Assembly: GCA_000828075.3 (NCBI GenBank)
Contig: JXCB02000023.1
Location: 1 to 64,000, forward strand
Direction: 5' to 3'
DNA: 64,000 nt
Source: Tolypothrix campylonemoides VB511288
GTDB lineage: Bacteria; Cyanobacteriota; Cyanobacteriia; Cyanobacteriales; Nostocaceae
Shown here: piece by piece, positions 25,352 through 33,523 of the stretch
How positions within the stretch are numbered: position 1 is the stretch's first letter
Layout: each line of letters opens with the position of its first letter
Program-made: the position numbers and the translations under genes
The notes under the pieces: generated by a model
The model's database searches: none
Told to the model about the DNA's origin: nothing
Seen by the model: the letters and a program-made list of their open reading frames with translations, nothing else

Positions 25352-28216
25352 CTAATGATGAAAGCTACCTTGGTCTGCAAATACAGCAGGTCCAGCTGTC
25401 ACTACAACAATTCTATCTGGATAGAGTAACTCACGAGCTGCTTGATTGACTTGCTCAAGGTTGACTGCTTGAATCTTTTCGGTACAATAACGCAGTTCCT
25501 CTTTATCTAGCCCGTACACCTCATTCATGAGAATTTTATGTGTTAATTCCTCTGGATCTGCCAGGGATATGATGTAGTTGCTGATCAAGATGCGTTTAGC
25601 TGTCTGTACTTCCAGTTCAGTGACGCCTTTTTGATGAATTTCCTTGAGCAGTTCGCGGGTACTGGCGATCGCCTGACGGGTATCTTCTGGAGAAGTTTGC
25701 ATCTCAATCAAAAATGTTCCAAAGTTTCTTCCCGCAAGGAAGTTGCTGTATATTCCGTAGGTTAGCCCAAGGCGATCGCGCACTTCTGCTCCTAGCCGAC
25801 TGGATAAAGTATCGCCGCCCAAAATCTGATTTAATACTTGAACTGCATAAAATCGGGGATCTTTGCGGTTAATGCCTGTGTTACCCATGTAGGTAATAGC
25901 TTGAGCTTTACCCGGAAGAACAGAGTTGACGCTCACAATTTTTTCTGGTATAATATTCGCTGGATATTCCAAATTTGGTGGTAAACCACTTGCTTTCCAG
26001 TTACCAAACTCACTTTTTATAAGTGCTTTGACTTGCTCTGGAGCAAAATCTCCTACCAGCGCTAGAGTTGTCGTGTCTGGACGATAATGTTTTGTCTTAA
26101 ATTCAATAACATCCTTACGGTTAATCCGTCGCAAACTTTGCTCTGTTGGAAATGTATGTAAAGGATGTTTTTTCGGGTAAACCGATTGTACAAATGTTCT
26201 TTCTGCGACTTCTGAGGGATCATCTAACTCATGCTTCAACGCAGTCAAAGCTTGTTTGCGAGTCAGTTCTAACTCTTTGGTGGGAAAATTAGCATTTTTG
26301 ACAACATCTGCTAAAGTCTGAACCAGAATCGGTAAGTCAGCCGCCAAGCTATCACCTTCAATCCGCACACCTTCTCGGTACGTTTCAAACTCAAGGCTTG
26401 CTCCCCGATCTTCTAAAGTTTTGGCAACAGTTAAAACGTCCTTTGTTTTTGTGCCATTCATTAAGTTTTCTGCAACAATAGACGCCAGTCCAGCTTTATC
26501 CTCTGGATCAAATTCCTTACCAGCTTTGACGTAGCCTGAAAGTGTCACTGTGGGAGTGCTTTTGTCGGAAACTAGCAATATCCGTAAACCGTTAGATAAT
26601 GTAAATTGCTCTGGGAGCGTATGACTTGTAGGAACGCTTGTCAATTCTACGGTTGGTAGATATTTTGCCACTTCCTGTGTATTTACAGTACCTGAGGCAA
26701 AGTTTTCCGTGTTGTGTTTGGAGTTCGTCTTCTCACTATTTTCCTTTGCCTTGACTTGAGTTGGCTTAAAAAAGCCTACTGTACGTGCTTCCGGTTTGAG
26801 GTATTTTGTTGCGACACGCTGCACATCCGCCGCTGTTACTTGGCGAACAGCTGTTAAGTATTCTTCTGTATAGCGATAATCACCTGCAGTTGTTTCGTCA
26901 TTACCCAATTGCAACGCCATACTGGTGATATCACGATTACCCAAAATCAGAGACGCTTCCAACTGCGCCTTGGCTCGGTTCAGTTCTTCTATTGTGACTC
27001 CTTTTTGTGTGAGTTTGGCGATCGCACTTCTAAGAACTGAGTCAATTTTTTTCAAGTTTTGATCGGGATCAGCCGTTACCGACAACTCATACCAGCCTGA
27101 TTCCAGCAAGCTAATCACAGAAGCGGAAACATCACTCGCTAAACCGGATTCTACCAATACCTGTTCAAGGCGAGAATTGCGTCCGTCTGTTAATATACGA
27201 TCCATCAAATCCAACGCTGGTACATCTGGATGATTGACATCCGGTAACGGATATACTGCCTGCAATAACGTTGCTGCTCCTGGTTCCCTCAGAACAATGG
27301 GAGTCCTCGGTTTTGACTGGGGACTCGTGACTGGGGACTCGTGACTGGGGACTCGTGACTGGTGAGTTCTGAGTTCTGAGTTCTGAGTTCTGATTCCTGA
27401 CTTCTCACTCTTAGGTATTTTCCCAAAAATCTCTTTAACTGCTTCGAGGGTTGGTTCGGTTTGGAAATCTCCAACAATCACTACAACAGCATTGTCAGGA
27501 GTGTAGAAATTATCATAGTACTTCCGCACCTGCTCTAAATTAAACTTTTGCACATCAGCTTCCGTACCACCAACAGGTAACCCGTAAGCATGGTTGGGAA
27601 ACACCGCTTGCATAACAGCGCGGCTGAGGCGGTACTCAGGGCTATTTTCGTAACCTTGCAACTCGGAAATCACAACTCGCTTTTCGTTTGCTAGTTCCAC
27701 AGAATCAATCACAGCATTTTGCATTCTGTCTGCTTCTAGCTCCAACAAAGCTGTGAGCTTATCGCGCTCTGCTGTATTGTAGTATGCCGTTTGGTCATAG
27801 CTCGTGAAAGCGTTTGAGTCACTGCCCAAAGCACTTAACAATCTTCCAAATTGAATTGGACGATTTTTTGTGCCTTTAAACATCATGTGTTCTAACTGAT
27901 GAGCAATGCCATTTAATCCAGGTTCTTCGTTACGTGATCCCACTTTGTACCATACCTGTACAGTCACCACTGGGTTGGAGTGTACTTCTCTAGTGAGAAC
28001 AGTCAGACCATTGTCCAAGACTGTTTTGCGAACATTTTCTATCAACGGAGGTATTGTTTTTTTTGATACTATTATTTTATCTGACTTTAACCAGGTGGAA
28101 GCGGTTTGTATTTTCGTTAAAGAAGATGCATCTCCAAGCAACAACACCGTCATCAACCAAACACTTAATAATAACAAAGGAAAACGATATCGATGCAATT
28201 TACGCAACACAGGCAT
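25352..28216 (-). CDS. Tandem M16 (insulinase-type) zinc protease, exported
   Basis: A 954-residue protein with an N-terminal signal or anchor (FPLLLLSVWLMTVLLLG) and two M16 halves. The first half has the zinc motif HQLEH in GIAHQLEHMMFKGTKNRP and the downstream Glu in ELEADRMQN, so it should be active. The second half (from about residue 530, LPEQFTLSNGLRILLVSDKS) lacks HxxEH and probably only closes the chamber. It likely acts on peptides at the periplasmic side. An unusual Ser/Thr/Pro insert (about residues 268-302) is encoded by tandem GACTCGTGACTGGG and GAGTTCT repeats. Confidence 0.93.
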   Translation of the reverse strand: MPVLRKLHRYRFPLLLLSVWLMTVLLLGDASSLTKIQTASTWLKSDKIIVSKKTIPPLIENVRKTVLDNGLTVLTREVHSNPVVTVQVWYKVGSRNEEPGLNGIAHQLEHMMFKGTKNRPIQFGRLLSALGSDSNAFTSYDQTAYYNTAERDKLTALLELEADRMQNAVIDSVELANEKRVVISELQGYENSPEYRLSRAVMQAVFPNHAYGLPVGGTEADVQKFNLEQVRKYYDNFYTPDNAVVVIVGDFQTEPTLEAVKEIFGKIPKSEKSGIRTQNSELRTHQSRVPSHESPVTSPQSKPRTPIVLREPGAATLLQAVYPLPDVNHPDVPALDLMDRILTDGRNSRLEQVLVESGLASDVSASVISLLESGWYELSVTADPDQNLKKIDSVLRSAIAKLTQKGVTIEELNRAKAQLEASLILGNRDITSMALQLGNDETTAGDYRYTEEYLTAVRQVTAADVQRVATKYLKPEARTVGFFKPTQVKAKENSEKTNSKHNTENFASGTVNTQEVAKYLPTVELTSVPTSHTLPEQFTLSNGLRILLVSDKSTPTVTLSGYVKAGKEFDPEDKAGLASIVAENLMNGTKTKDVLTVAKTLEDRGASLEFETYREGVRIEGDSLAADLPILVQTLADVVKNANFPTKELELTRKQALTALKHELDDPSEVAERTFVQSVYPKKHPLHTFPTEQSLRRINRKDVIEFKTKHYRPDTTTLALVGDFAPEQVKALIKSEFGNWKASGLPPNLEYPANIIPEKIVSVNSVLPGKAQAITYMGNTGINRKDPRFYAVQVLNQILGGDTLSSRLGAEVRDRLGLTYGIYSNFLAGRNFGTFLIEMQTSPEDTRQAIASTRELLKEIHQKGVTELEVQTAKRILISNYIISLADPEELTHKILMNEVYGLDKEELRYCTEKIQAVNLEQVNQAARELLYPDRIVVVTAGPAVFADQGSFHH
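27316..27412. repeat. Two tandem-repeat arrays inside the M16 gene
   Basis: About three copies of a GGGGACTCGTGACT unit are followed by about four copies of GAGTTCT. Both are read in frame as a polar linker (NSELRTHQSRVPSHESPVTS). Confidence 0.85.
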
Positions 28217-28365
28217 GAATTTTACTACGCAAACTGTAAATTAAATTACAGATTTTTTTTTGAATGAATATAGTTGACTTTCTCTGAGCCAGGTGTGATC
28301 TCAACAAGACTACAGAGAAGAAAAAATTATTTTACAGACAAAAATTTTTAAGTTCAACTATTCAA

Positions 28366-28809
28366 CTATGAAAGTGTTGCTAATACACGGATAAATTCTA
28401 ATGGCAAACCATCAGGATCTGCAATAAAAGCTACTTCGTAAAGATGATTACCTATTTGCTGTTGTGTAGGTTCTAAAAGAATTTTCAGTGGTTCTAACAG
28501 TTCAGAATTATTTTTTGCTTGCAGCAAAAAGTTTTCTTTTAAATTTGTTAACCAACTCGGTAAATCGGGTGTGATCTCAGTCAAATCAAATGAGAGATGA
28601 TAGTATCCCACATAATGTTCATCTCCAAAGGCATCTGGAGCAGGTTTTGGTTGAGGAATTTGGATGAGTTCAATTCTGCCATTGAGTCCTTCCAGCCAAC
28701 AAGCAAGAGTGTAGCCTGTGGTGAAGCGCTCGCAAACGCTAAACCCTAGCTGTTCGTAGAAGGCGATCGCCCGATGAATATTTGCTGTACGAATCGAAGC
28801 GTGATGCAT
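28366..28809 (-). CDS. VOC-superfamily (glyoxalase-like) protein
   Basis: A 147-residue protein of the vicinal oxygen chelate fold. It has two beta-alpha-beta-beta-beta repeats, starting MHHASIRTANIHRAIAFYEQ and, in the second half, LYEVAFIADPDGLPLEFI. Candidate metal ligands are the early His, Glu in RIELIQ, His in YYHLSFD and the final Glu. This pattern fits lactoylglutathione lyase-like or dioxygenase-like members; the substrate cannot be read. Single gene between the M16 protease and a TIGR02652 gene. Confidence 0.85.
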   Translation of the reverse strand: MHHASIRTANIHRAIAFYEQLGFSVCERFTTGYTLACWLEGLNGRIELIQIPQPKPAPDAFGDEHYVGYYHLSFDLTEITPDLPSWLTNLKENFLLQAKNNSELLEPLKILLEPTQQQIGNHLYEVAFIADPDGLPLEFIRVLATLS

Positions 28810-28884
28810 AATTTTAATTATAAGTCATCAGTCATTAGTCATAACTTATGAGAATTTAGACTAATGACTTTTGACTAATGATCT

Positions 28885-29397
28885 TTACTCAAATAATCTG
28901 AAATACGGATAGCGCACTGGCACACCAGGCTCTTTTTCCAAATCGAAATTTATCACTTCCCAACAGGGATCTTCCGAAGAATCAGGGCTAAACTCTACAG
29001 GCAAACCATAAAGTCGCGCCGAAGTCATCTCCTGCTGTCCAGAACGCCAAGGCGTGCTACGCTCTAGGTAACCGCTCATCAACTCTTGATAGCGTCTGGC
29101 AATGATCACCCGTGTTGCTCGGTAGCCTTGGGTATAGAGCTTGTCTAGTGCTTCGTGAATTTCAAACCGAATGCCATCGGGATGAGTATGCTGCCGATAC
29201 CATTCGCTATTCCATCTTCGCCAATGACGCCCTGATTGTAGGTGGAGTAATTCTCCACTTTTCGGATTAGCTTCAAAAGCGCCGTGACGTGGACATAAAT
29301 ACGTGTCTGTTAGTGTCAAAGCCGGGATTGTTTGGCGGCAGTGGGGACACTGAATTTCTGGACCGAATATAGGGTACTGCAAGCCTGGATTCATCAT
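28885..29397 (-). CDS. TIGR02652-family zinc-ribbon protein
   Basis: Conserved cyanobacterial protein of unknown function. I start at MMNPGLQYPIFGPEIQCPHC (29397) because an upstream 22-residue extension looks unconserved. A CxxC zinc-ribbon is seen in CPHCRQTIPALTLTDTYLCP, and the body is rich in Trp, His and Arg (SGRHWRRWNSEWYRQHTHPD). Length is 170 residues. The metal-binding role is inferred from the cysteine pattern. Confidence 0.8.
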   Translation of the reverse strand: MMNPGLQYPIFGPEIQCPHCRQTIPALTLTDTYLCPRHGAFEANPKSGELLHLQSGRHWRRWNSEWYRQHTHPDGIRFEIHEALDKLYTQGYRATRVIIARRYQELMSGYLERSTPWRSGQQEMTSARLYGLPVEFSPDSSEDPCWEVINFDLEKEPGVPVRYPYFRLFE

Positions 29398-29590
29398 GAA
29401 GTGCGTACAAACATATTTTTGTCTCCACCAGTAATATTGGTTCCTTTTACACTTCTGCTCCACCTCACTCGGGTACTGACTTACTGCTGCCCTTGATATT
29501 CAAGACTGTAGACCATGATATCCTGGTGAATGCGACCTACCAAGGTTGGAGTTTCTCCAGTGTTCCTGGGTACCACAAATCTATTCTACC

Positions 29591-30121
29591 GTGTCTATCA
29601 CTTCCTACTGGTCTTCTCCCGATATTTCTCAAGCTGCTTTCATAGCAGCGAATGCTGTTGTTATGGGTTCGGTAAAAATTGCAGCAGGCGTGAGCATATG
29701 GTATGGAGCAGTTGTCAGAGGAGATCTGGAAAGCATAGAAATTGGCGAATGTACAAACATTCAGGATGGAGCAATATTACACGGTGATCCTGGGTTACCT
29801 ACGGTATTAGAAGATCATGTTACCGTAGGGCATCGCGCTGTCATACATTCCGCTTATATTGAACGCGGCAGCTTGATCGGGATTGGCGCAATTGTTCTAG
29901 ATGGGGTACGGGTGGGCGCTGGTAGCATTATTGGTGCAGGTGCAGTCGTTACTAAAGATGTACCGCCTTTATCCCTTGTTGTAGGCGTTCCTGGAAAAGT
30001 TGTGCGCCAAATCTCACCAGATGAAGCAGCAGAACTCATCGAACACGCCCAACGTTACAAAAAGTTAGCCGGCTTTCATGCTGGCAAGGGTACAGATATC
30101 GGGTTTACAGTAGCTGAGTGA
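29591..30121 (+). CDS. Gamma-carbonic-anhydrase-like hexapeptide-repeat protein
   Basis: A left-handed beta-helix protein of the YrdA/gamma-CA family, about 176 residues from a GTG at 29591. An earlier ATG at 29546 would add an unusual hydrophobic leader. Hexapeptide repeats run from [20 protein letters not shown] to [18 protein letters not shown]. Putative zinc histidines are in ILHGDPG and in VGHRAVIHS. It may have carbonic anhydrase or acyl-transfer activity, or neither; many such homologues are untested. It is unlinked to the ccm genes. Confidence 0.85.
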   Translation: MSITSYWSSPDISQAAFIAANAVVMGSVKIAAGVSIWYGAVVRGDLESIEIGECTNIQDGAILHGDPGLPTVLEDHVTVGHRAVIHSAYIERGSLIGIGAIVLDGVRVGAGSIIGAGAVVTKDVPPLSLVVGVPGKVVRQISPDEAAELIEHAQRYKKLAGFHAGKGTDIGFTVAE

Positions 30122-30246
30122 GAAGGAACGCGGAAAATGTAAATATTCTTTACATTTTGTTTGGGAAAATTCACCACTTCAGTTAAAAATAAAAATGAGA
30201 GTAGTTGACAAAACTTTAATTTCTACATAACAGAGGGGTTGTAAAT

Positions 30247-30372
30247 ATGGACATTGATATGCGTGTAGCAATTGTTTTAGCGCCAGTTCTGATTGCTGCT
30301 AGTTGGGCTGCGTTTAACATTGGTGCTGCTGCTTTAAATCAACTACAAAACTTTTTGAATAGAGAAGCCTAG
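30247..30372 (+). CDS. psbY: Photosystem II protein PsbY
   Basis: A 41-residue single-span membrane protein, too short for most ORF screens. It starts [20 protein letters not shown] and ends [12 protein letters not shown], matching cyanobacterial PsbY, a peripheral low-mass subunit of photosystem II near cytochrome b559. A rho-independent terminator follows 25 bp downstream, so it is probably monocistronic. Confidence 0.95.
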   Translation: MDIDMRVAIVLAPVLIAASWAAFNIGAAALNQLQNFLNREA

Positions 30373-30397
30373 AATCAAATTATCATCATAAATATTT

Positions 30398-30440
30398 AAC
30401 CGGCTGTTTTTATTGACACAAGCAGTCGGTTTTATTTTTA
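30398..30440 (+). terminator. Rho-independent terminator of psbY
   Basis: Stem AACCGGCTG (30398-30406) pairs with CAGTCGGTT (30423-30431) with one G-T wobble, followed by a T-rich run to about 30440. Confidence 0.75.
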
Positions 30441-30644
30441 GTGAAGAACTCAGTAGTCAGAACTCAGTAGTCAGAATAAAAAAGGATACAAGTCCCCGTG
30501 GCAGCTATGGAAAAAAAGAAAGATATATTTCATGTCCAAGGCACATTTTCCAACGCGCGGTTATGGGGATCTATTCTGGGTTCTATGTTCTGTGTTCTGC
30601 GTTCTTTTTAAATTTTCCTCACCTTAACCTCCTGATTATCTTTC

Positions 30645-31934
30645 GTGGATATCGACTCCTTGCTACAGCCTTTCCAACACTTTGGCGTCCATCTTGGATT
30701 GGAACGCATTGTTAAACTACTGGCAAATCTTGGAAATCCCCATCATCAAGTCCCGATCATTCATGTTGCAGGTACTAACGGTAAAGGTTCTGTCTGTGCC
30801 TATCTCTCTTCTATCCTTACTACAGCAGGTTATCGCACAGGACGCTATACCTCACCGCATTTGGTTGATTGGACAGAACGCATTTGCCTCAACGAACAGC
30901 CAATTTCTTCCGAAGAATTGTGCCAAATATTACTGCAAGTGCAAGCAGCGATTGACCCAAAAGAAGAATCACCAACGCAGTTTGAAGTGATTACCGCAGC
31001 AGCTTGGTTATATTTTGCACAACAGCAAGTTGATGTGGCAGTGATAGAAGTTGGACTGGGAGGACGTTTAGATGCTACCAACGTGTGTTCGGAACCTCTG
31101 GTCACTATTATTACTTCCATCAGTTTAGACCATGTGGAAAGACTTGGTCCCACAATTGCTGATATTGCTAGAGAAAAAGCTGGTATTCTCAAACCTGGAT
31201 GCCCTGTTGTTATTGGAGTATTACCAAGCGATGCAGAACAAGTCGTGCGATCTGCTGCAAGCAGCAGCGCTTCGCTATCGCGTGCTTTAGAATTACAATG
31301 CCCTGTTGTAACACCGCAGCCAGCCCGTCAAATTGACCCACAATGGGCAGAGTATCAAACAATTCATAATACAAAACTCATGAAATACCCCTTACCGTTA
31401 CAGGGGCAATTTCAGTTGACAAATTCAGCTTTAGCTTTAGCGGCTATAGAAATTCTACAAACACAAGGTTGGCAGATTTCTGAGGAAGCCATCATTACAG
31501 GAATGGCGAATACCAAATGGTTGGGGCGAATCCAATGGACAAGTTGGAAAAACCATAAATTGTTAGTAGATGGCGCTCATAATCCAGCAGCCGCCCAAGT
31601 TTTGCGAGATTATGTGAATACACTAAATGTCAAATCGGTCAGTTGGGTGATGGGAATGCTCTCTACAAAAGACCATGTGGATATTTTCAAAGCCCTACTG
31701 CAACCAAATGACCGATTGTATTTAGTGCCAGTTCCAGATCACAGTTCAGCAGATCCTAGTGAATTAGCAAAACTCGCTCAGAGTGTTTGCCCAGAATTAA
31801 GTTTTTGCCGTACTTATCCAGATTTATTACCAGCGCTAGAGGCAGCTTTTACCTCGACGGACAATTTGGTAATTTTGTGCGGTTCGCTATACTTAGTAGG
31901 GCTTTTTTTAGCAACTACGGTTCAAAATGAGTAA
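30645..31934 (+). CDS. folC: Folylpolyglutamate / dihydrofolate synthase
   Basis: Adds glutamate to folates and makes dihydrofolate from dihydropteroate. The 429-residue protein starts with GTG. P-loop HVAGTNGKGSVCAYLSSIL, the folate loop region TSPHLVDWTERI, the ISLDHVERLGPTIADIAREKAGI stretch and the C-terminal LLVDGAHNPAAAQVLRDYV are all typical of Mur-ligase-like FolC. A short Ser/Ala-rich stretch (about residues 204-216) coincides with palindromic GC-rich DNA and may be repeat-derived. Confidence 0.95.
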   Translation: MDIDSLLQPFQHFGVHLGLERIVKLLANLGNPHHQVPIIHVAGTNGKGSVCAYLSSILTTAGYRTGRYTSPHLVDWTERICLNEQPISSEELCQILLQVQAAIDPKEESPTQFEVITAAAWLYFAQQQVDVAVIEVGLGGRLDATNVCSEPLVTIITSISLDHVERLGPTIADIAREKAGILKPGCPVVIGVLPSDAEQVVRSAASSSASLSRALELQCPVVTPQPARQIDPQWAEYQTIHNTKLMKYPLPLQGQFQLTNSALALAAIEILQTQGWQISEEAIITGMANTKWLGRIQWTSWKNHKLLVDGAHNPAAAQVLRDYVNTLNVKSVSWVMGMLSTKDHVDIFKALLQPNDRLYLVPVPDHSSADPSELAKLAQSVCPELSFCRTYPDLLPALEAAFTSTDNLVILCGSLYLVGLFLATTVQNE

Positions 31935-32095
31935 ACTTCTTGCAAAAGCCAATTGAATGATAATTAAACCACAGATGGACACAGATGGACACAGATAATT
32001 AACTCATGTTTACCTGTATGGAGCTGTAGTTCTAAATATAGGAATCCAATTCTCACCAATGATTTACGATCGCTATATCCATTAATGATAACTTT

Positions 32096-32200
32096 TATAG
32101 CAGGGGACTAGGGACTGGGGACTGGGGACTGGGTGAAAAGTCTTTTTGTGTCTAGGTTTTATCATCGGTTGATGTCCTAACCACCTTGGCTGTTGCTATA
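32096..32200. mobile_element. TATAGCA-ended MITE-like element, copy 1
   Basis: A 105-bp unit with TATAGCA and TGCTATA ends. It has tandem GGGGACT heptamers at one end and GTGTCTAGGTTTTATCATC inside. The reverse complement of the unit at 60420-60517 matches it over nearly its whole length. The rest of the 31935-32235 gap holds a CAGATGGACA repeat (about 31973-32000) and no gene. Confidence 0.75.
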
Positions 32201-32235
32201 CAAGAATCTAATGAAGTTTTACCCGTTACCTGCTT

Positions 32236-33315
32236 TTATTCCTTGAGGCTCACTAACGCTTCTATTAACCTCTGGTTTTGCTCGTCCGTACCAACTGTAA
32301 TCCGCAACTTATCCTCTAACCCAGGTTGCTTATAGTAACGCACTAAGATTCCTAGTTCTTTCAAAGCCAAGTAAAGAGACTCTGCATTTCCTTCGGTCGG
32401 AGTTGCTAAAACAAAGTTACCCTGAGAATCAAGTACGGTAAATCCCAGATTCTTCAAGTCTAAAGCTAGCTTTGTCCGGGATATTTTCACTTTATCTGCA
32501 CAAGCATTTTTGTAAGCCTGATCCCGCATTGCTGCTGTACCGACAGCTATGGCGATCGCATCAATGTTGTAACTGTCTTTTACCTTAAATAACCCAGCCA
32601 GTAATTTTGGATTTGCCACCCCAAAACCCATCCGCAAACCTGCCAATGAATACCCTTTGGACAAAGTACGTAACACAATCACGTTCTGGAATTCTTGCAC
32701 CAAGGGCAACGCCGTATCCTCAGCAAAGTCAACGTAAGCCTCATCAATCGCTACAATTCCTGAGACTTGCTGCGCCAATTCCCGCAGATCATCCAAAGGT
32801 ACCACATGACCAGAGGGGCTATTCGGAGAAGCAATAAACGTAATTGCTCCATTTGCCGCAACAAGTTCCTTAATTGGTAACTGAAAGTTGGCAGAGTAAG
32901 GAACCTCAACGACTTGGGCAGGTTGGATAGCTGCTAAAGTCCGATACAGCACGTAGGTTGGCATGGGATACACGACTTTGCGATCGCCCTTAGGCGGGCG
33001 CTCTGCGCCATCGCTTCCTTCTGCACAAGAGCGTATTAGCACATTCAGCAGTTCATCGCTCCCATTACCGACAATGATCCAATCTGCTGGCACTCCCAAC
33101 GCATCGCTCACAGCCTGACAAAACTCTCTTGCAAATGGATCAGGGTAGCGCCGTAACCACTCACTATCTAAATTTTGCAGCAGTTCCATCGCCTTTGGGG
33201 AAGGCGGATAGGGATTTTCATTTGTGTTGAGTTTGATAATTTTTGTTCCTGGTTTAGGTTGTTCACCAGGAATGTAGCCAGTCATGGCATCAATGGCAGG
33301 ACGGAAGTAGCTCAT
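32236..33315 (-). CDS. hisC: Histidinol-phosphate aminotransferase
   Basis: PLP-dependent fold-type I enzyme of histidine synthesis. I start at MSYFRPAIDAMTGYIPGEQP (33315) because an upstream 26-residue extension is unlike the family. The PLP lysine is in RTLSKGYSLAGLRMG. Other markers are LNTNENPYPPSP, GNGSDELL, SPNSPSG and AIDEAYVDF. About 359 residues. A short insert (EGSDGAERPPKGDRK) matches GC-rich palindromic DNA near 32980-33025. The WD40 kinase gene is divergent. Confidence 0.94.
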   Translation of the reverse strand: MSYFRPAIDAMTGYIPGEQPKPGTKIIKLNTNENPYPPSPKAMELLQNLDSEWLRRYPDPFAREFCQAVSDALGVPADWIIVGNGSDELLNVLIRSCAEGSDGAERPPKGDRKVVYPMPTYVLYRTLAAIQPAQVVEVPYSANFQLPIKELVAANGAITFIASPNSPSGHVVPLDDLRELAQQVSGIVAIDEAYVDFAEDTALPLVQEFQNVIVLRTLSKGYSLAGLRMGFGVANPKLLAGLFKVKDSYNIDAIAIAVGTAAMRDQAYKNACADKVKISRTKLALDLKNLGFTVLDSQGNFVLATPTEGNAESLYLALKELGILVRYYKQPGLEDKLRITVGTDEQNQRLIEALVSLKE

Positions 33316-33523
33316 AGTAAATGATGGGAACTCATCAGTCGTTCCACAGGAGAAGCCACTTGCTAGGTTAATCCTTGAGGTCGCTTTAGACAAGTGCCAA
33401 TTCTGTCTCCAGACATCAGTCCACTGTGCGGAATGTCGGGTAATTGCTTAGCATTCCCACTTACCAAAAGCCAATATTTATGGTGTGCCAAAATAAATAT
33501 CAGTAATATTGCGGTGTTTATCT

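Noticed and set aside
25056-25429. ORFs in the gap upstream of the M16 gene stop
   Set aside because: They read through inverted repeats and have low-quality composition.
29530-29787. 85-codon ORF overlapping the gamma-CA-like gene
   Set aside because: Frame shadow; the hexapeptide-repeat frame is the real one.
30413-30715. 100-codon ORF before folC
   Set aside because: It starts inside the psbY terminator, covers tandem AGAACTCAGTAGTC repeats and overlaps folC.
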